NCBI RefSeq assembly: GCF_001280065.1 | Contig: NZ_LGEA01000069.1 | Location: 1 to 64,000, forward strand | DNA length: 64,000 nucleotides | Reading direction: 5' to 3' | From: Streptomyces sp. NRRL B-1140 | GTDB taxonomy: Bacteria > Actinomycetota > Actinomycetes > Streptomycetales > Streptomycetaceae | In this document: positions 15,052 through 23,321 of the stretch, one piece after another | How the letters are laid out: every line of letters starts with the position of its first letter | Numbering within the stretch: position 1 is the stretch's first letter | Notes under the pieces: model-generated | What the model was told of the DNA's origin: nothing | What the model saw: the letters and a program-made list of their open reading frames with translations, nothing else | Databases searched by the model: none | Position numbers and translations under genes: made by a program

Positions 15052-15997
15052 GGGGGCCTTCCCCGGCGTTGTCCAGCCGCAGTGCCGCGCGCAGCCAGTC
15101 GTCCGAGGAGCCCGGAGTCGGCTGCGGCGGGCTGCCGGGCGGGGTCAGGACGATCGCGGCGAGTTCCCAGTACCGGTCCAGGCGCGCCTCCGCCGACAGC
15201 CTGGTCGCCAGCGAGCGGCGGAACGCGCGGGTGTCGCGGCTGCGGTAGGCGCTCGCGTAGGCCGCGACGTAGGCATCCAGGGCTTCGCCCGGCTTCGGGT
15301 CGTGTGCCCGGCGCAGGTGCGGGGCGGCGAGGTCGAAGGCTTCGGTGAGGCCCGCGTACAGCAGGACGGCGCCGTCGGCTCCTGCGGCTCGGTGGACGTC
15401 CGGCTGGGGCTGCCGGCCGCCCGGGCAGGGAGCCGTCGTCATCGCGTGCAGCCGGGCGAAGGCGAGGACCTGGGACGGGTGTGGTTCGTCGGGCGGTTGG
15501 GGGACGGCGGCTTCCAGGAATGCGGCCGTTGCCCGGCGCGGCATCCGGGCCGGCAGCCAGGTACGCCAGAATCTGGCCAGTGGTGCGGTGCTCGGCGGGG
15601 TGTTCAGCGTGCCGAGCAGCCGCAGCCGGTCCGCGCGCTGCGCCGGGGGGCAGTCCCGCACCAGCTGGAGGGCCGCTTCCCGCCAGCGCAGTGCCTTCAG
15701 CTCACTGCCGAGCTCGCGCAGGCGGCTGTCGAGGGCGCCCTCCAGTGCCCGGCCGGCTGCCTCTTCGTCGTCGAGGATGCGGCGTACTTCGGGCAGGGGC
15801 AGGTCGAGGGTGCGCAGGGAGCGGATCAGCTGCAGTCGTTCCAGGGCCTGCGGGCCGTAGCGGCGGTGTCCGCCACCGGTGCGGGCGGCTTCGGGCAGCA
15901 GCTCCTGGTCGGAGTAGAAGCGGACGGTCTTCACGGTGGCACCGGCACGCTCGGCGAGCTCTCCGATGCTCCACAACGACTCGTGTGAAATAGACAG
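15011..15997 (-). CDS. MerR-family transcriptional regulator, probable CTG start
   Basis: An N-terminal MerR winged helix (WSIGELAERAGATVKTVRFY, GGHRRYGPQALERLQLI) is followed by a long C-terminal effector-binding region of unknown specificity, about 328 residues in all. The usual reading starts at TTG 15976. However, the only good ribosome site, GGGAGG on the minus strand at about 16003-16008, sits five bases from an in-frame CTG at 15997. That would give LSISHESLWSIGEL, with the CTG read as Met. The gene faces the hydrolase gene at 16118 across a MerR-type promoter, so it probably activates that gene and represses itself. Confidence 0.82.
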   Translation of the reverse strand: MSISHESLWSIGELAERAGATVKTVRFYSDQELLPEAARTGGGHRRYGPQALERLQLIRSLRTLDLPLPEVRRILDDEEAAGRALEGALDSRLRELGSELKALRWREAALQLVRDCPPAQRADRLRLLGTLNTPPSTAPLARFWRTWLPARMPRRATAAFLEAAVPQPPDEPHPSQVLAFARLHAMTTAPCPGGRQPQPDVHRAAGADGAVLLYAGLTEAFDLAAPHLRRAHDPKPGEALDAYVAAYASAYRSRDTRAFRRSLATRLSAEARLDRYWELAAIVLTPPGSPPQPTPGSSDDWLRAALRLDNAGEGPLNAPGSRRSSPVP

Positions 15998-16028
15998 TTG
16001 AACCTCCCTCAGGGGGAGTTCCTACGGT
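15998..16028 (+). promoter_or_regulatory. MerR-type promoter with 19-bp spacer and palindromic operator
   Basis: A -35-like TTGAAC (15998-16003) and a -10-like TACGGT (16023-16028) are separated by exactly 19 bases, the overlong spacing that MerR proteins correct by DNA distortion. Between and over them lies AACCTCCCTCAGGGGGAGTT (16001-16020), a near-perfect palindrome of the MerR drug-sensor type. It drives transcription rightward into the hydrolase gene at 16118, with an 85-90-base leader. Confidence 0.7.
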
Positions 16029-16117
16029 ACCGGGGCGCGGGCCGGCAGACGCCGTAGCCCGCGGACGAGGGCGTACGCGATCGGCGTGGCGTCCTGGACG
16101 AGTCCGGGGAGGGCTTT

Positions 16118-17641
16118 GTGCGGGTGTTCATCATGGTGGCGGGTGTGTTCACCGGGTCTCATGTCTGGCAGGAGACGGCCGCGCGGCTGGTAGCGGCGGG
16201 CAGCGCGGCGCACGCGGTCCCGCTGACGGGCGTCGACCCGGTCCGGCCCGCCGCACCGGCCCACGTCGGTCTGGAGACGCACATCGAGGACGTGATCGCG
16301 GCGATCGACGCGGTGGACGTGGCGTCCGCTCGGGAGATCGTGCTCGTGGGGCACGACTACGGGATCCACCCGGTGCTCGGCGCCGCCGACCGGCGGGCGG
16401 AGCGCATCGCACGGGTGGTGTACCTGGACAGCGGGATGCCGCAGAACGGTGTTCCGGCGCTGGCCGCCGTGCCGGACCAGGCGCTGCGCGCGCAGCTGGC
16501 CGAGCGCGCGGAGGCAGGCGAGCGCGAGGGGGTGCTGGCGCCACCGGCTCGTGACGGGTGGGGGCGCTGGGGCAGTACCGATGGCATCGGCGAGGCGGCT
16601 CTGGAACGGCTGACCGCTCTGGCGGCGCCCCAGCCGCTGGGCACCCTGCTGCAGCCGCTGCGGCTGACGGGAGCGGTCGCCGCGGTTCCCGTGACCGGCG
16701 TGCTGTGCACCGGGAACGGCCCCGGTATCGGCATGGTGCAAAGGCTCGTCGACTTGGGCGACCCTGCGCTGGCGGCCCTGACCCGACCTCAGGTCACGTT
16801 CTTCGAACTTCCCACCGGGCATTGGCCGATGCTGTCGTGCCCGGGTGAACTGGCAGAGGTCCTGCTGCGGGCCGCAGCCGGTGAGGGGCACCGTCTGCGG
16901 CCGGTGGGGGGCGATGCGCCGGTGCCCGCCCATCTGCGCCCGTTCCCGCTGGACGTTCCCGAACTGCCTCGCGACCGGCAGGGCTGTGTCGATCTGTACG
17001 TTCCCGAGGGTGAGGGCCCGAGGCCGGCCGTGGTGCTGGTGCACGGAGGGCCGGTGCCCGCCGGGGCGCGGCCGAGGCCGCGTGAGTGGCCGACCCTGGT
17101 GGGCTACGCCCGATCGGCCGCGGCGGCGGGGGTGGTCGGCGTGACCCTTGACCACAGCCTGTACGACGTCACGGACTATGAACGCGCCGCCGCGGACGTC
17201 GCCGCCGCGGTGGACCGGGTGCGGGCCGATGCCCGGGTGGACGCGGACCGGATAGCGCTGTGGTTCTTCTCGGGCGGCGGCCTCCTCGTCACGGACTGGC
17301 TGACACGGCCCCCGGCCTGGCTGCGCTGCCTGGCCGCCTCCTATCCCGTCCTGGCGCCTCTTCCCGCCTGGGGGCTGTCCGGCAGCCGCTTCCACCCTGC
17401 CCGGGCGGTCGAGGAGGCGGGCTCCCTGCCTCTGGTCCTCCTCCGTGCCGGGCGGGAGGAGCCCGAGATCGCCGCGACCGTCGACGCGTTCGTGACCGCG
17501 GCCGAGAAGTGCTCGGCGCGACTCGAAGTGGTCGACGTCCCCCATGGGCATCACGGTTTCGAAACCCTCGACGCACCTGAGGAGACGATCCCGGCCCTGC
17601 AACGGGCGATGCGTTCGGTGGTCGGGCACCTGACCGAGTGA
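16118..17641 (+). CDS. Double-domain alpha/beta hydrolase
   Basis: This 507-residue protein has two tandem hydrolase domains. Domain 1 (1 to about 250) resembles the plant-esterase/MenH-like branch: VAGVFTGSHVWQ oxyanion region and GHDYG at 78-82, placing Asp80 at the nucleophile position where esterases have Ser. THWPM-like TGHWPML supplies the late His. Domain 2 (about 280-507) resembles dienelactone-hydrolase-type enzymes: VVLVHGGP oxyanion loop, FFSGGG with Ser385 and a C-terminal HGHHGFE His. The GTG start at 16118 has GGGGAGGG 11 bases upstream. It is the probable target of the divergent MerR regulator, suggesting a xenobiotic- or antibiotic-responsive hydrolase. Substrate unknown. Confidence 0.8.
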   Translation: MRVFIMVAGVFTGSHVWQETAARLVAAGSAAHAVPLTGVDPVRPAAPAHVGLETHIEDVIAAIDAVDVASAREIVLVGHDYGIHPVLGAADRRAERIARVVYLDSGMPQNGVPALAAVPDQALRAQLAERAEAGEREGVLAPPARDGWGRWGSTDGIGEAALERLTALAAPQPLGTLLQPLRLTGAVAAVPVTGVLCTGNGPGIGMVQRLVDLGDPALAALTRPQVTFFELPTGHWPMLSCPGELAEVLLRAAAGEGHRLRPVGGDAPVPAHLRPFPLDVPELPRDRQGCVDLYVPEGEGPRPAVVLVHGGPVPAGARPRPREWPTLVGYARSAAAAGVVGVTLDHSLYDVTDYERAAADVAAAVDRVRADARVDADRIALWFFSGGGLLVTDWLTRPPAWLRCLAASYPVLAPLPAWGLSGSRFHPARAVEEAGSLPLVLLRAGREEPEIAATVDAFVTAAEKCSARLEVVDVPHGHHGFETLDAPEETIPALQRAMRSVVGHLTE

Positions 17642-17797
17642 CGGCCGCAGCCACGGCGAAGGGATCAGGCCGGGAAGGGACGGCGATCGGCGGCCGCGCT
17701 GCGGTCTTTCCCCCGGACCCATGGTGGCGCTAGCTCCACCTCAGGCAGGGGGCGGACACCATTCTGCCGCCGGGGAACGGCTCGGATACTGAGTCGC

Positions 17798-18862
17798 ATG
17801 ACCAATCCACTGGTGCTTCCGGCAGTCCCGCCGACGCGAGGAGAACGACCGGAGAGAAAGCGGGGAAGTGACTTCTCCGAATTGTCTCGGCGCATATCCG
17901 AGGCCGGTCTTCTCCGGCGGCGTCCGCTGTATTACACGGTCCGTTTCGGACTGGTCGCCCTGGCTCTGGCGGGGTGCGTGGGAGCCTTTGCCGCGTTGGG
18001 GGACAGCTGGGGCCAGGTGTTCGTCGCCGTCGCGCTGGCCGTGGTCTTCGGTCAGCTCGGGCTGGCCGCGCACGACCTGGCTCACCGACAGGTGTTCACC
18101 GGTCGGCGGCCCAGCGAGGCGGGCGGACTGCTGGTCGCCGACCTGCTGCTGGGCATGAGTTACGGGTGGTGGATGAACAAGCACACCCGGCATCACGCCA
18201 ACCCCAACCACGAAGGGAAGGACCCGGACGTCTCGCCCGACATTCTCGTCTGGTCGCGCCGGCAGGCGCGTGCGGCCCGGGGTCTGCCGCGTTTCGTCGG
18301 GAAGCATCAGGCCGCGCTGTTCTTCCCGCTGTTGACTCTGGAAGGGCTGAATCTGAGCTTCAGCAGCTTTCGAGCGCTGAGAAGTCCGTCGATGAAAAGG
18401 CCCGTACTCGAAGGCACGCTCCTGGTTGCGCATTTCGTGGTGTACTTCGGCGGCCTTTTCACCGTCCTCTCCCCCGCCAAGGCGCTTCTTTTCCTCGCGG
18501 TGCACCAAGGCCTGTTCGGGATCTACCTGGGTTCGGTGTTCGCGCCCAACCACAAGGGGATGCCGATGATCGAGGAGGGGACCAGGCTGGACTTTCTGCG
18601 CCGCCAGGTTCTCACCTCGCGCAACGTCCGGGGCGGGGCGGTGGTCGACGCCTTCATGGGCGGGCTCAACTACCAGATCGAGCACCACCTCTTCCCCAGC
18701 ATGCCGACACCCGCACTCGCCAGGGCCCAGGTCATCACCGAGCGGTACTGCGCGGAGTTGGGCATCCCCTACCACCAGGCCGGGCTGATCGCCTCGCACC
18801 GGGAGGCGCTGCGCCATCTCAGGAGCGTCGGTGAGCCGCTGCGCGCACCGGCGGCGGGCTGA
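17798..18862 (+). CDS. Membrane fatty acid desaturase
   Basis: The product has 354 residues with three His boxes in the order and spacing of acyl-lipid desaturases: HDLAH (92-96), HTRHH (129-133) and QIEHH (293-297). Together they bind the di-iron centre. Two pairs of hydrophobic helices (about 50-85 and 210-250) flank the boxes. The family introduces a double bond into acyl chains of membrane lipids or acyl-CoA using O2 and ferredoxin-type electrons. The ATG at 17798 has no Shine-Dalgarno; a -10-like GATACT at 17785-17790 suggests a leaderless transcript. No desaturase-specific reductase is adjacent. Confidence 0.9.
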   Translation: MTNPLVLPAVPPTRGERPERKRGSDFSELSRRISEAGLLRRRPLYYTVRFGLVALALAGCVGAFAALGDSWGQVFVAVALAVVFGQLGLAAHDLAHRQVFTGRRPSEAGGLLVADLLLGMSYGWWMNKHTRHHANPNHEGKDPDVSPDILVWSRRQARAARGLPRFVGKHQAALFFPLLTLEGLNLSFSSFRALRSPSMKRPVLEGTLLVAHFVVYFGGLFTVLSPAKALLFLAVHQGLFGIYLGSVFAPNHKGMPMIEEGTRLDFLRRQVLTSRNVRGGAVVDAFMGGLNYQIEHHLFPSMPTPALARAQVITERYCAELGIPYHQAGLIASHREALRHLRSVGEPLRAPAAG

Positions 18863-18982
18863 CTCGGCGGGGCCCCCGGTGGTGACCTTCCCGGCCCGGG
18901 CGCCGGAGCGGTCCCGGCGTGGAACAGTGGAGACGAGGAGACACGCGCCCTCGAGGGTGCGGGCCGGACGAAGGAGGCCGGG

Positions 18983-19870
18983 ATGCGCCCCTCTGTGCTG
19001 GCGGGTATCGACGGATCCGAGTGTGCGGCGGCAGCGGCCCGCTGGGCGGCGGAGGAAGCCGCTGTGCGCGGTGTTCCGCTGCGGCTGCTGCAAGTGGCCC
19101 CGCGGCTCTCCGGAACCACGGTTCCGGGCCCTGCGCTGGAACGCCTGCAACGGATGGGCGCCCAGCTGGTCCGGCGGACGGTCGAGGACCTCCTCGCCCG
19201 CCACCCGGACCTCGAAGTGACGGGCGAGCAGGCGGACGAGGCCCCCGCCGCGGCGCTGCTCGGTACGGCACGCGATGCCGGGCTCCTCGTCGTGGGCACG
19301 CGCGGAACAGGCGGTTTCCGGGATCTGGCGGTCGGCTCGGTCGCCCTGCGGATGGCCGCAGCGGCCCCCTGCCCCGTCGTGCTCGTCCCTCCCCCTGCCA
19401 GTTCCTTCGCCGAGGGAACGTCCGCGACGCGTGGCACCGGCCTGATCGTGCTGGGCTTCGACGCCCACCGGCCGGCCGGTGAAGCGGCCGGCTTCGCGTT
19501 CGCGGCCGCCGACGCCCGCACGGCGAACCTGCGCGTGGTGCAGGCCTGGGCCCTTCCCGCGGAGTCGGTGTCGCCGCGCACCTACGTGGTGACCGAAGAG
19601 GACCGGGCCACCTGGGAGGACCAGGAGGTGCTGAGGCTCTCCGACGCGCTGCGTCCGTGGCAGGAGAAGTACCCGCGCGTGGCGGTGGCCACCGATCTCA
19701 TGCTGCTCCATGCCGCGGAGGCGCTTCTGAACGCCTCCCGGAAGGCGGACCTGCTGGTCGTGGGGCGCCGCACCGACCCGGGCGCCGCCGAGGGACGGCT
19801 GGGCCCGGTCACACACGCCGTGCTGCACCATGCCCGCCGTCCGGTCGCGGTCGTACCGCACGGAGCATGA
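18983..19870 (+). CDS. Universal stress protein, tandem UspA domains
   Basis: The product has 295 residues with two UspA folds, at about 5-137 and 147-293. Domain 1 begins SVLAGIDGSECAAAAARWAA and carries the ATP-binding pattern GTRGTGGFRDLAVGSVA, G-2x-G-9x-G-S. Domain 2 begins LIVLGFDAH and ends GRRTDPGAAEGRLGPVTHAV, a weaker version of the loop. Such tandem Usp proteins in Streptomyces and mycobacteria are often induced by hypoxia or stationary phase. It is followed within four bases by the end of the opposing phosphofructokinase gene. ATG 18983 follows GGAGG. Confidence 0.9.
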   Translation: MRPSVLAGIDGSECAAAAARWAAEEAAVRGVPLRLLQVAPRLSGTTVPGPALERLQRMGAQLVRRTVEDLLARHPDLEVTGEQADEAPAAALLGTARDAGLLVVGTRGTGGFRDLAVGSVALRMAAAAPCPVVLVPPPASSFAEGTSATRGTGLIVLGFDAHRPAGEAAGFAFAAADARTANLRVVQAWALPAESVSPRTYVVTEEDRATWEDQEVLRLSDALRPWQEKYPRVAVATDLMLLHAAEALLNASRKADLLVVGRRTDPGAAEGRLGPVTHAVLHHARRPVAVVPHGA

Positions 19871-19874
19871 CGAC

Positions 19875-20900
19875 TCAGCCGAAGAACACCTCGAACTCGT
19901 CGTACAGCGACGGCTCCACCACCTTGTTCGTCGCCGTTGCGGCCGCCAAGGGCACCCGGACGATGCGCGTGCTCTCGAGAGCGACCATGCAGCCGAAGTC
20001 CCCCTCCTTGACGGCCTCGATCGCGTGCAGCCCGAAGCGGGTGGCCAGCCATCGGTCGAAGGCACTCGGAGTGCCACCGCGCTGGATGTGCCCGAGCACC
20101 GTGGTGCGGGCGTCCTTCTGGGTGCGCGCCGAGATCTCCTGGGCCAGCCATTCCCCGATTCCGGAGAGCCGGACATGACCGAACTCGTCCAGCGACTGGT
20201 CCTTGAGGATCATCTGCCCTTCTTTGGGGACGGCACCTTCGGCCACGACGACGATCGGCGCGTAGTTGATCTGGAACCGGCTCCTGACCTGCTCACAGAC
20301 CTGTTCGATGTCGAAGGGCCGCTCCGGGATGAGGATCACGTTGGCACCGCCCGCGATGCCGGCGTGCAGGGCGATCCAGCCGGAGTGCCGTCCCATCACC
20401 TCCACCACGAGGGCTCGCATGTGTGATTCGGCGGTGGTGTGGAGGCGGTCGATAGCCTCTGTCGCGATGCCGACAGCCGTGTCGAATCCGAAGGTGTAGT
20501 CGGTCCCCGTGACGTCGTTGTCGATGGTCTTCGGCACGCCGACCAGGTTGATTCCCTGCCGGCTGAGTTCCGTGGCCGCCCCCAGCGTGTCCTCGCCGCC
20601 GATGACGACGAGGGCGTCCACCTCGTGCGCGGCGAGGGTCTCCCGTACGCGCTGCAGCCCGTTGTCGTGCTTGAAGGGGTTCGTGCGGGAGGATCCGAGG
20701 ATGGTCCCGCCGCGGGGGAGGATCCCGCGAACGCCGGCGATGTCCAGGGGGACGACATCGTTCTTGAGCAGACCGAGCCAGCCGTCACGCACCCCGACGA
20801 AGTCGAACGAATACTCCTGCACGCCCTTGCGGACGACGCTGCGGATCACGGCGTTGAGGCCGGGGCAGTCACCGCCGCCGGTCAGCACTCCGACCTTCAT
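19875..20900 (-). CDS. pfkA: 6-phosphofructokinase (group III type)
   Basis: The product has 341 residues and matches actinobacterial phosphofructokinases: MKVGVLTGGGDCPGLNAVIR, PKTIDNDV and EVMGRHSGW. It phosphorylates fructose-6-phosphate at C1, the committed step of glycolysis. By E. coli-like numbering the phosphoryl-donor site reads GGED (E103, D104) and K124, where ATP enzymes usually have Gly104 and Gly124. This residue pair is associated with PPi-type enzymes but is also found in some ATP-dependent actinomycete group III members, so the donor cannot be fixed from sequence. ATG 20900. It is convergent with the universal stress gene. Confidence 0.92.
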   Translation of the reverse strand: MKVGVLTGGGDCPGLNAVIRSVVRKGVQEYSFDFVGVRDGWLGLLKNDVVPLDIAGVRGILPRGGTILGSSRTNPFKHDNGLQRVRETLAAHEVDALVVIGGEDTLGAATELSRQGINLVGVPKTIDNDVTGTDYTFGFDTAVGIATEAIDRLHTTAESHMRALVVEVMGRHSGWIALHAGIAGGANVILIPERPFDIEQVCEQVRSRFQINYAPIVVVAEGAVPKEGQMILKDQSLDEFGHVRLSGIGEWLAQEISARTQKDARTTVLGHIQRGGTPSAFDRWLATRFGLHAIEAVKEGDFGCMVALESTRIVRVPLAAATATNKVVEPSLYDEFEVFFG

Positions 20901-21239
20901 GGGTCCTCTCCCATCCGCCGCACACTGCCCGCCGACGGCCCTCGCGACGGCCGTGGCGAGCCGGGGCACAGGAACCGGCCCCCTCGCTTACAGCGTCCCT
21001 CGGTTCCGTCCGCGATGGCCACTCGGAGGACACCTGCGGGGGCCCTACGCCCCCCGGGGACGGCCGGATCGCCCCACGCGGTCCGGGCCTGCCGTCCGTC
21101 GCGCGGGTGAAGCCGCGCCGGCACAGTCGGTCGGGGGCGGTCGATCGGCTGCGCCGGCACCAGCGCTTCACCGGACGTCCTGACGTCGCGGTGTGGCGGA
21201 GGGCGTGTTGTCCTGAAGTAGTACGCAGGGAGTGCAGCG
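20901..21239. other. Divergent intergenic region upstream of pfkA and the DUF2182 gene
   Basis: This is 339 bases without a convincing gene. The most structured part is a GC-rich inverted stretch at about 21036-21060 (GGGGGCCC...CCCCCCGGGG). It could be a regulator site or hairpin, but I cannot assign it. Both adjacent genes must take their promoters from here. Confidence 0.4.
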
Positions 21240-22076
21240 ATGCGGCGTTTCCGGACTTCCGTCCTCGTCTCCGCGCGGTCGCCCGCACCCACCGGGTCGG
21301 GCGGGGGGTTGCTGCCGGCCCGACAGCTCGCGCTCGCCTGGTCGGTGGTCGTCCTCATCACGGTTCCCGCCTGGGTACTGACCGTCGGGCAGGCCCGGGA
21401 CATGGGCGTCGAGCCCGGCACGATGGGTTTGGCGCTGCCACTGTTCCTCCTGCTCTGGGTGGCGATGACGGCGGCCATGATGCTGCCGTCCATGGCGCCG
21501 GTGGCCGTCACCTGGGTACGGGGGCTCGGACGCCGGTCGTCCGGATGGAGCCGGGCGGGGCGCATCCTGGAATTCGTGAGCGGGTATCTGCTGGTGTGGA
21601 CCGCCTTCGGGCTGCTCGCCTACGTCGCTCTGGACTTCACCGGCGATCTGGTGGGCGACCATCCGGCGGCGGGCCGCTGGATCGGAGCGGTGGCCTTCCT
21701 CCTGGCGGGCCTCTACCAGCTGGGCCCTCTCAAGAACGTCTGTCTGCGGCACTGTCGCGACCCGATGGGCCAGCTGGTGCGCTACGCCGGGTTCCGGCAG
21801 CCGGCCCGCGATCTTCGGGTGGGCCTCCACCACGGCGGCTACTGCGTCGGCTGCTGCGCGGGTCTGATGGTCGTCCTCATACCGCTCGGGGTGATGAACG
21901 TGGCGGCGATGGCCGGGCTGGCGGTGGTGATCTTCCTGGAGAAGCTGTGGTCGCGGGGGCCGCTGCTCGCAGGAGTGGTGGGTGTGGTCTTCCTCGTTCT
22001 CGCGGTGCTGGCGCCGTTCCAGGACTGGCTGCTGCCGGGGCTGGAGCGGTCCGCGCCGTCGATGAGCGACATGTGA
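21240..22076 (+). CDS. DUF2182 family membrane protein
   Basis: The product has 278 residues with about six or seven transmembrane helices. It carries the family landmarks WVAMTAAMMLPSMAPV (about residues 74-89), GLYQLGPLKNVCLRHCRDP and HHGGYCVGCCAGLM. The Met- and Cys-rich motifs in and next to membrane helices are suggestive of soft-metal handling, but the family is not biochemically defined as far as I know. It lies 114 bases upstream of a DUF1326 gene, and these two families habitually occur side by side, so the products probably form a functional pair. Confidence 0.85.
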   Translation: MRRFRTSVLVSARSPAPTGSGGGLLPARQLALAWSVVVLITVPAWVLTVGQARDMGVEPGTMGLALPLFLLLWVAMTAAMMLPSMAPVAVTWVRGLGRRSSGWSRAGRILEFVSGYLLVWTAFGLLAYVALDFTGDLVGDHPAAGRWIGAVAFLLAGLYQLGPLKNVCLRHCRDPMGQLVRYAGFRQPARDLRVGLHHGGYCVGCCAGLMVVLIPLGVMNVAAMAGLAVVIFLEKLWSRGPLLAGVVGVVFLVLAVLAPFQDWLLPGLERSAPSMSDM

Positions 22077-22190
22077 GCATCTGCGGCAAGCTGGAGAAGA
22101 GGCCGCCGCCTCACGATCCGCGTGCGGGCTCGGCCGTGCGGTCTCGGCACTCCGATGGGGCTCCCTCGGGCTCGACGGGAGGGATGCGAG

Positions 22191-22847
22191 ATGACGGAAC
22201 AGGTCGGCAACGGGACCAGCTGGCATCTGGTGGGCGACTGGTTCGACGTGTGCAAGTGCTCCATACCGTGCCCCTGCACGTTCGCACAGCCCCCGACCTA
22301 CGGTGACTGCGAAGGCGTGCTGGTCTGGCACATTCGCGAGGGCAACTACGGCGACGTCCGCCTCGACGATCTCAACGTCCTGATGCTGGGCGTCTTCGTG
22401 GGCAACGTCTGGGCCGGCGAGCACAGCGACGCGTACGCCGCGGTCTTCCTCGACGAACGCGCCGACGACCGGCAGCGCGCCGCGCTCGGGACCGTTTTCG
22501 GCGGTGAGGCAGGAGGCTGGCCGGCACGGTTCGGGGAGATGCTCAGGCCCGAGATGCGCGGCATGGACGTCGTGCCGATCCGCGTGGAGATCGACGAGGA
22601 CCTCGCCACCTGGAGAGCCGAGATTCCCGGCCGGGTCACGGCCACCGCCGAAGCGCTCACCGGCCCGACGACACCGGGAGGCGCTCGCGTCCAGGTCCAC
22701 AACGCCCCGGGCGCCGAGGTGGGGCCGGGCCAGGTCGCCACGTGGGGCAGGGCCACCGCGGACCGCGCGGATGCCTTCGGCTTCTCGTGGGAACGCTCGG
22801 GAAAGTCGAGCAAGTACTTCCCCTTCGACTGGAGCGGGCCCGACTGA
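22191..22847 (+). CDS. DUF1326 family cysteine-motif protein
   Basis: The product has 218 residues, is soluble and has no signal peptide. After a conserved start (WHLVGDWFDVCKCSIPCPC) it contains four closely spaced cysteines in CKCSIPCPC, a plausible metal or redox site. The C-terminal half has FSWERSGKSSKYFPFDWSG, a family landmark. DUF1326 proteins occur next to DUF2182 membrane proteins, as here, and I infer a joint role, perhaps metal binding or delivery. The ATG at 22191 follows GGGATG spacing; upstream in-frame residues are not protein-like. It is convergent with the gene at 22887. Confidence 0.85.
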   Translation: MTEQVGNGTSWHLVGDWFDVCKCSIPCPCTFAQPPTYGDCEGVLVWHIREGNYGDVRLDDLNVLMLGVFVGNVWAGEHSDAYAAVFLDERADDRQRAALGTVFGGEAGGWPARFGEMLRPEMRGMDVVPIRVEIDEDLATWRAEIPGRVTATAEALTGPTTPGGARVQVHNAPGAEVGPGQVATWGRATADRADAFGFSWERSGKSSKYFPFDWSGPD

Positions 22848-22886
22848 GCGCGGGCGTTTCGCCACCCCTGCACGTCACCGGCCGTC

Positions 22887-23291
22887 TCACCATCCGGGCG
22901 GCAGCCCCGGCTCCCCGCCGTCGACGAGCCGCGGCCGCCGGTGGCGCCACCATCGCCCGCCTCCGGGTTGCGCCCGGTCGGCGCCGGCTCCTCGAAGGGG
23001 CACGGTCGCATCGAGGTAGCGGGCGTCCAGAGCTCTCAGCTCCGCATCGCGAAGCGCGCGTACGGGTTCGGTCAGCATGGGCCATGCCTCGGCGAGCCAG
23101 TCCCGGCACCGCAGGTCATGTGGGTAGTCGAAGGCGCTGTCCGCGTCGAACCCGTCCTCGACGTCCTCGATGAAGGACGTCCAGCGCTCCAGCATGGCGT
23201 TGAGCGTCACCATGCCGTATCGATCGGCCAGAGCCTGCCCGGCGTCACGGATCGAAGCGTAGTCATCCGAACCGAGCACTGGGGATTCCAT
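22887..23291 (-). CDS. Hypothetical protein with acidic helical core
   Basis: The product has about 134 residues. The first 90 are well formed (SDDYASIRDAGQALADRYGM, LNAMLERWTSFIEDVEDGFD, CRDWLAEAWPMLTEPVRALR) and look like a helical soluble protein. The C-terminal 35 are Arg/Gly-rich and low complexity. The last segment may therefore be read-through after a lost stop. I chose ATG 23291; a GTG at 23303 is also in frame. No family is recognised. It lies 30 bases downstream of the hypothetical gene at 23322 on the same strand, so both may share a transcript. Confidence 0.55.
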   Translation of the reverse strand: MESPVLGSDDYASIRDAGQALADRYGMVTLNAMLERWTSFIEDVEDGFDADSAFDYPHDLRCRDWLAEAWPMLTEPVRALRDAELRALDARYLDATVPLRGAGADRAQPGGGRWWRHRRPRLVDGGEPGLPPGW

Positions 23292-23321
23292 ACCCGTGAC
23301 CATGCCAAGCTCTCCTTCGTC

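Noticed and set aside
17741..20176. 811-codon minus-strand open frame over the desaturase and universal stress genes
   Set aside because: It is the complement of two clear genes on the plus strand; its translation is Arg/Gly/His-rich and matches no fold.
21168..22865. 565-codon minus-strand open frame over the DUF2182/DUF1326 genes
   Set aside because: It is antisense to two recognisable genes and low complexity.
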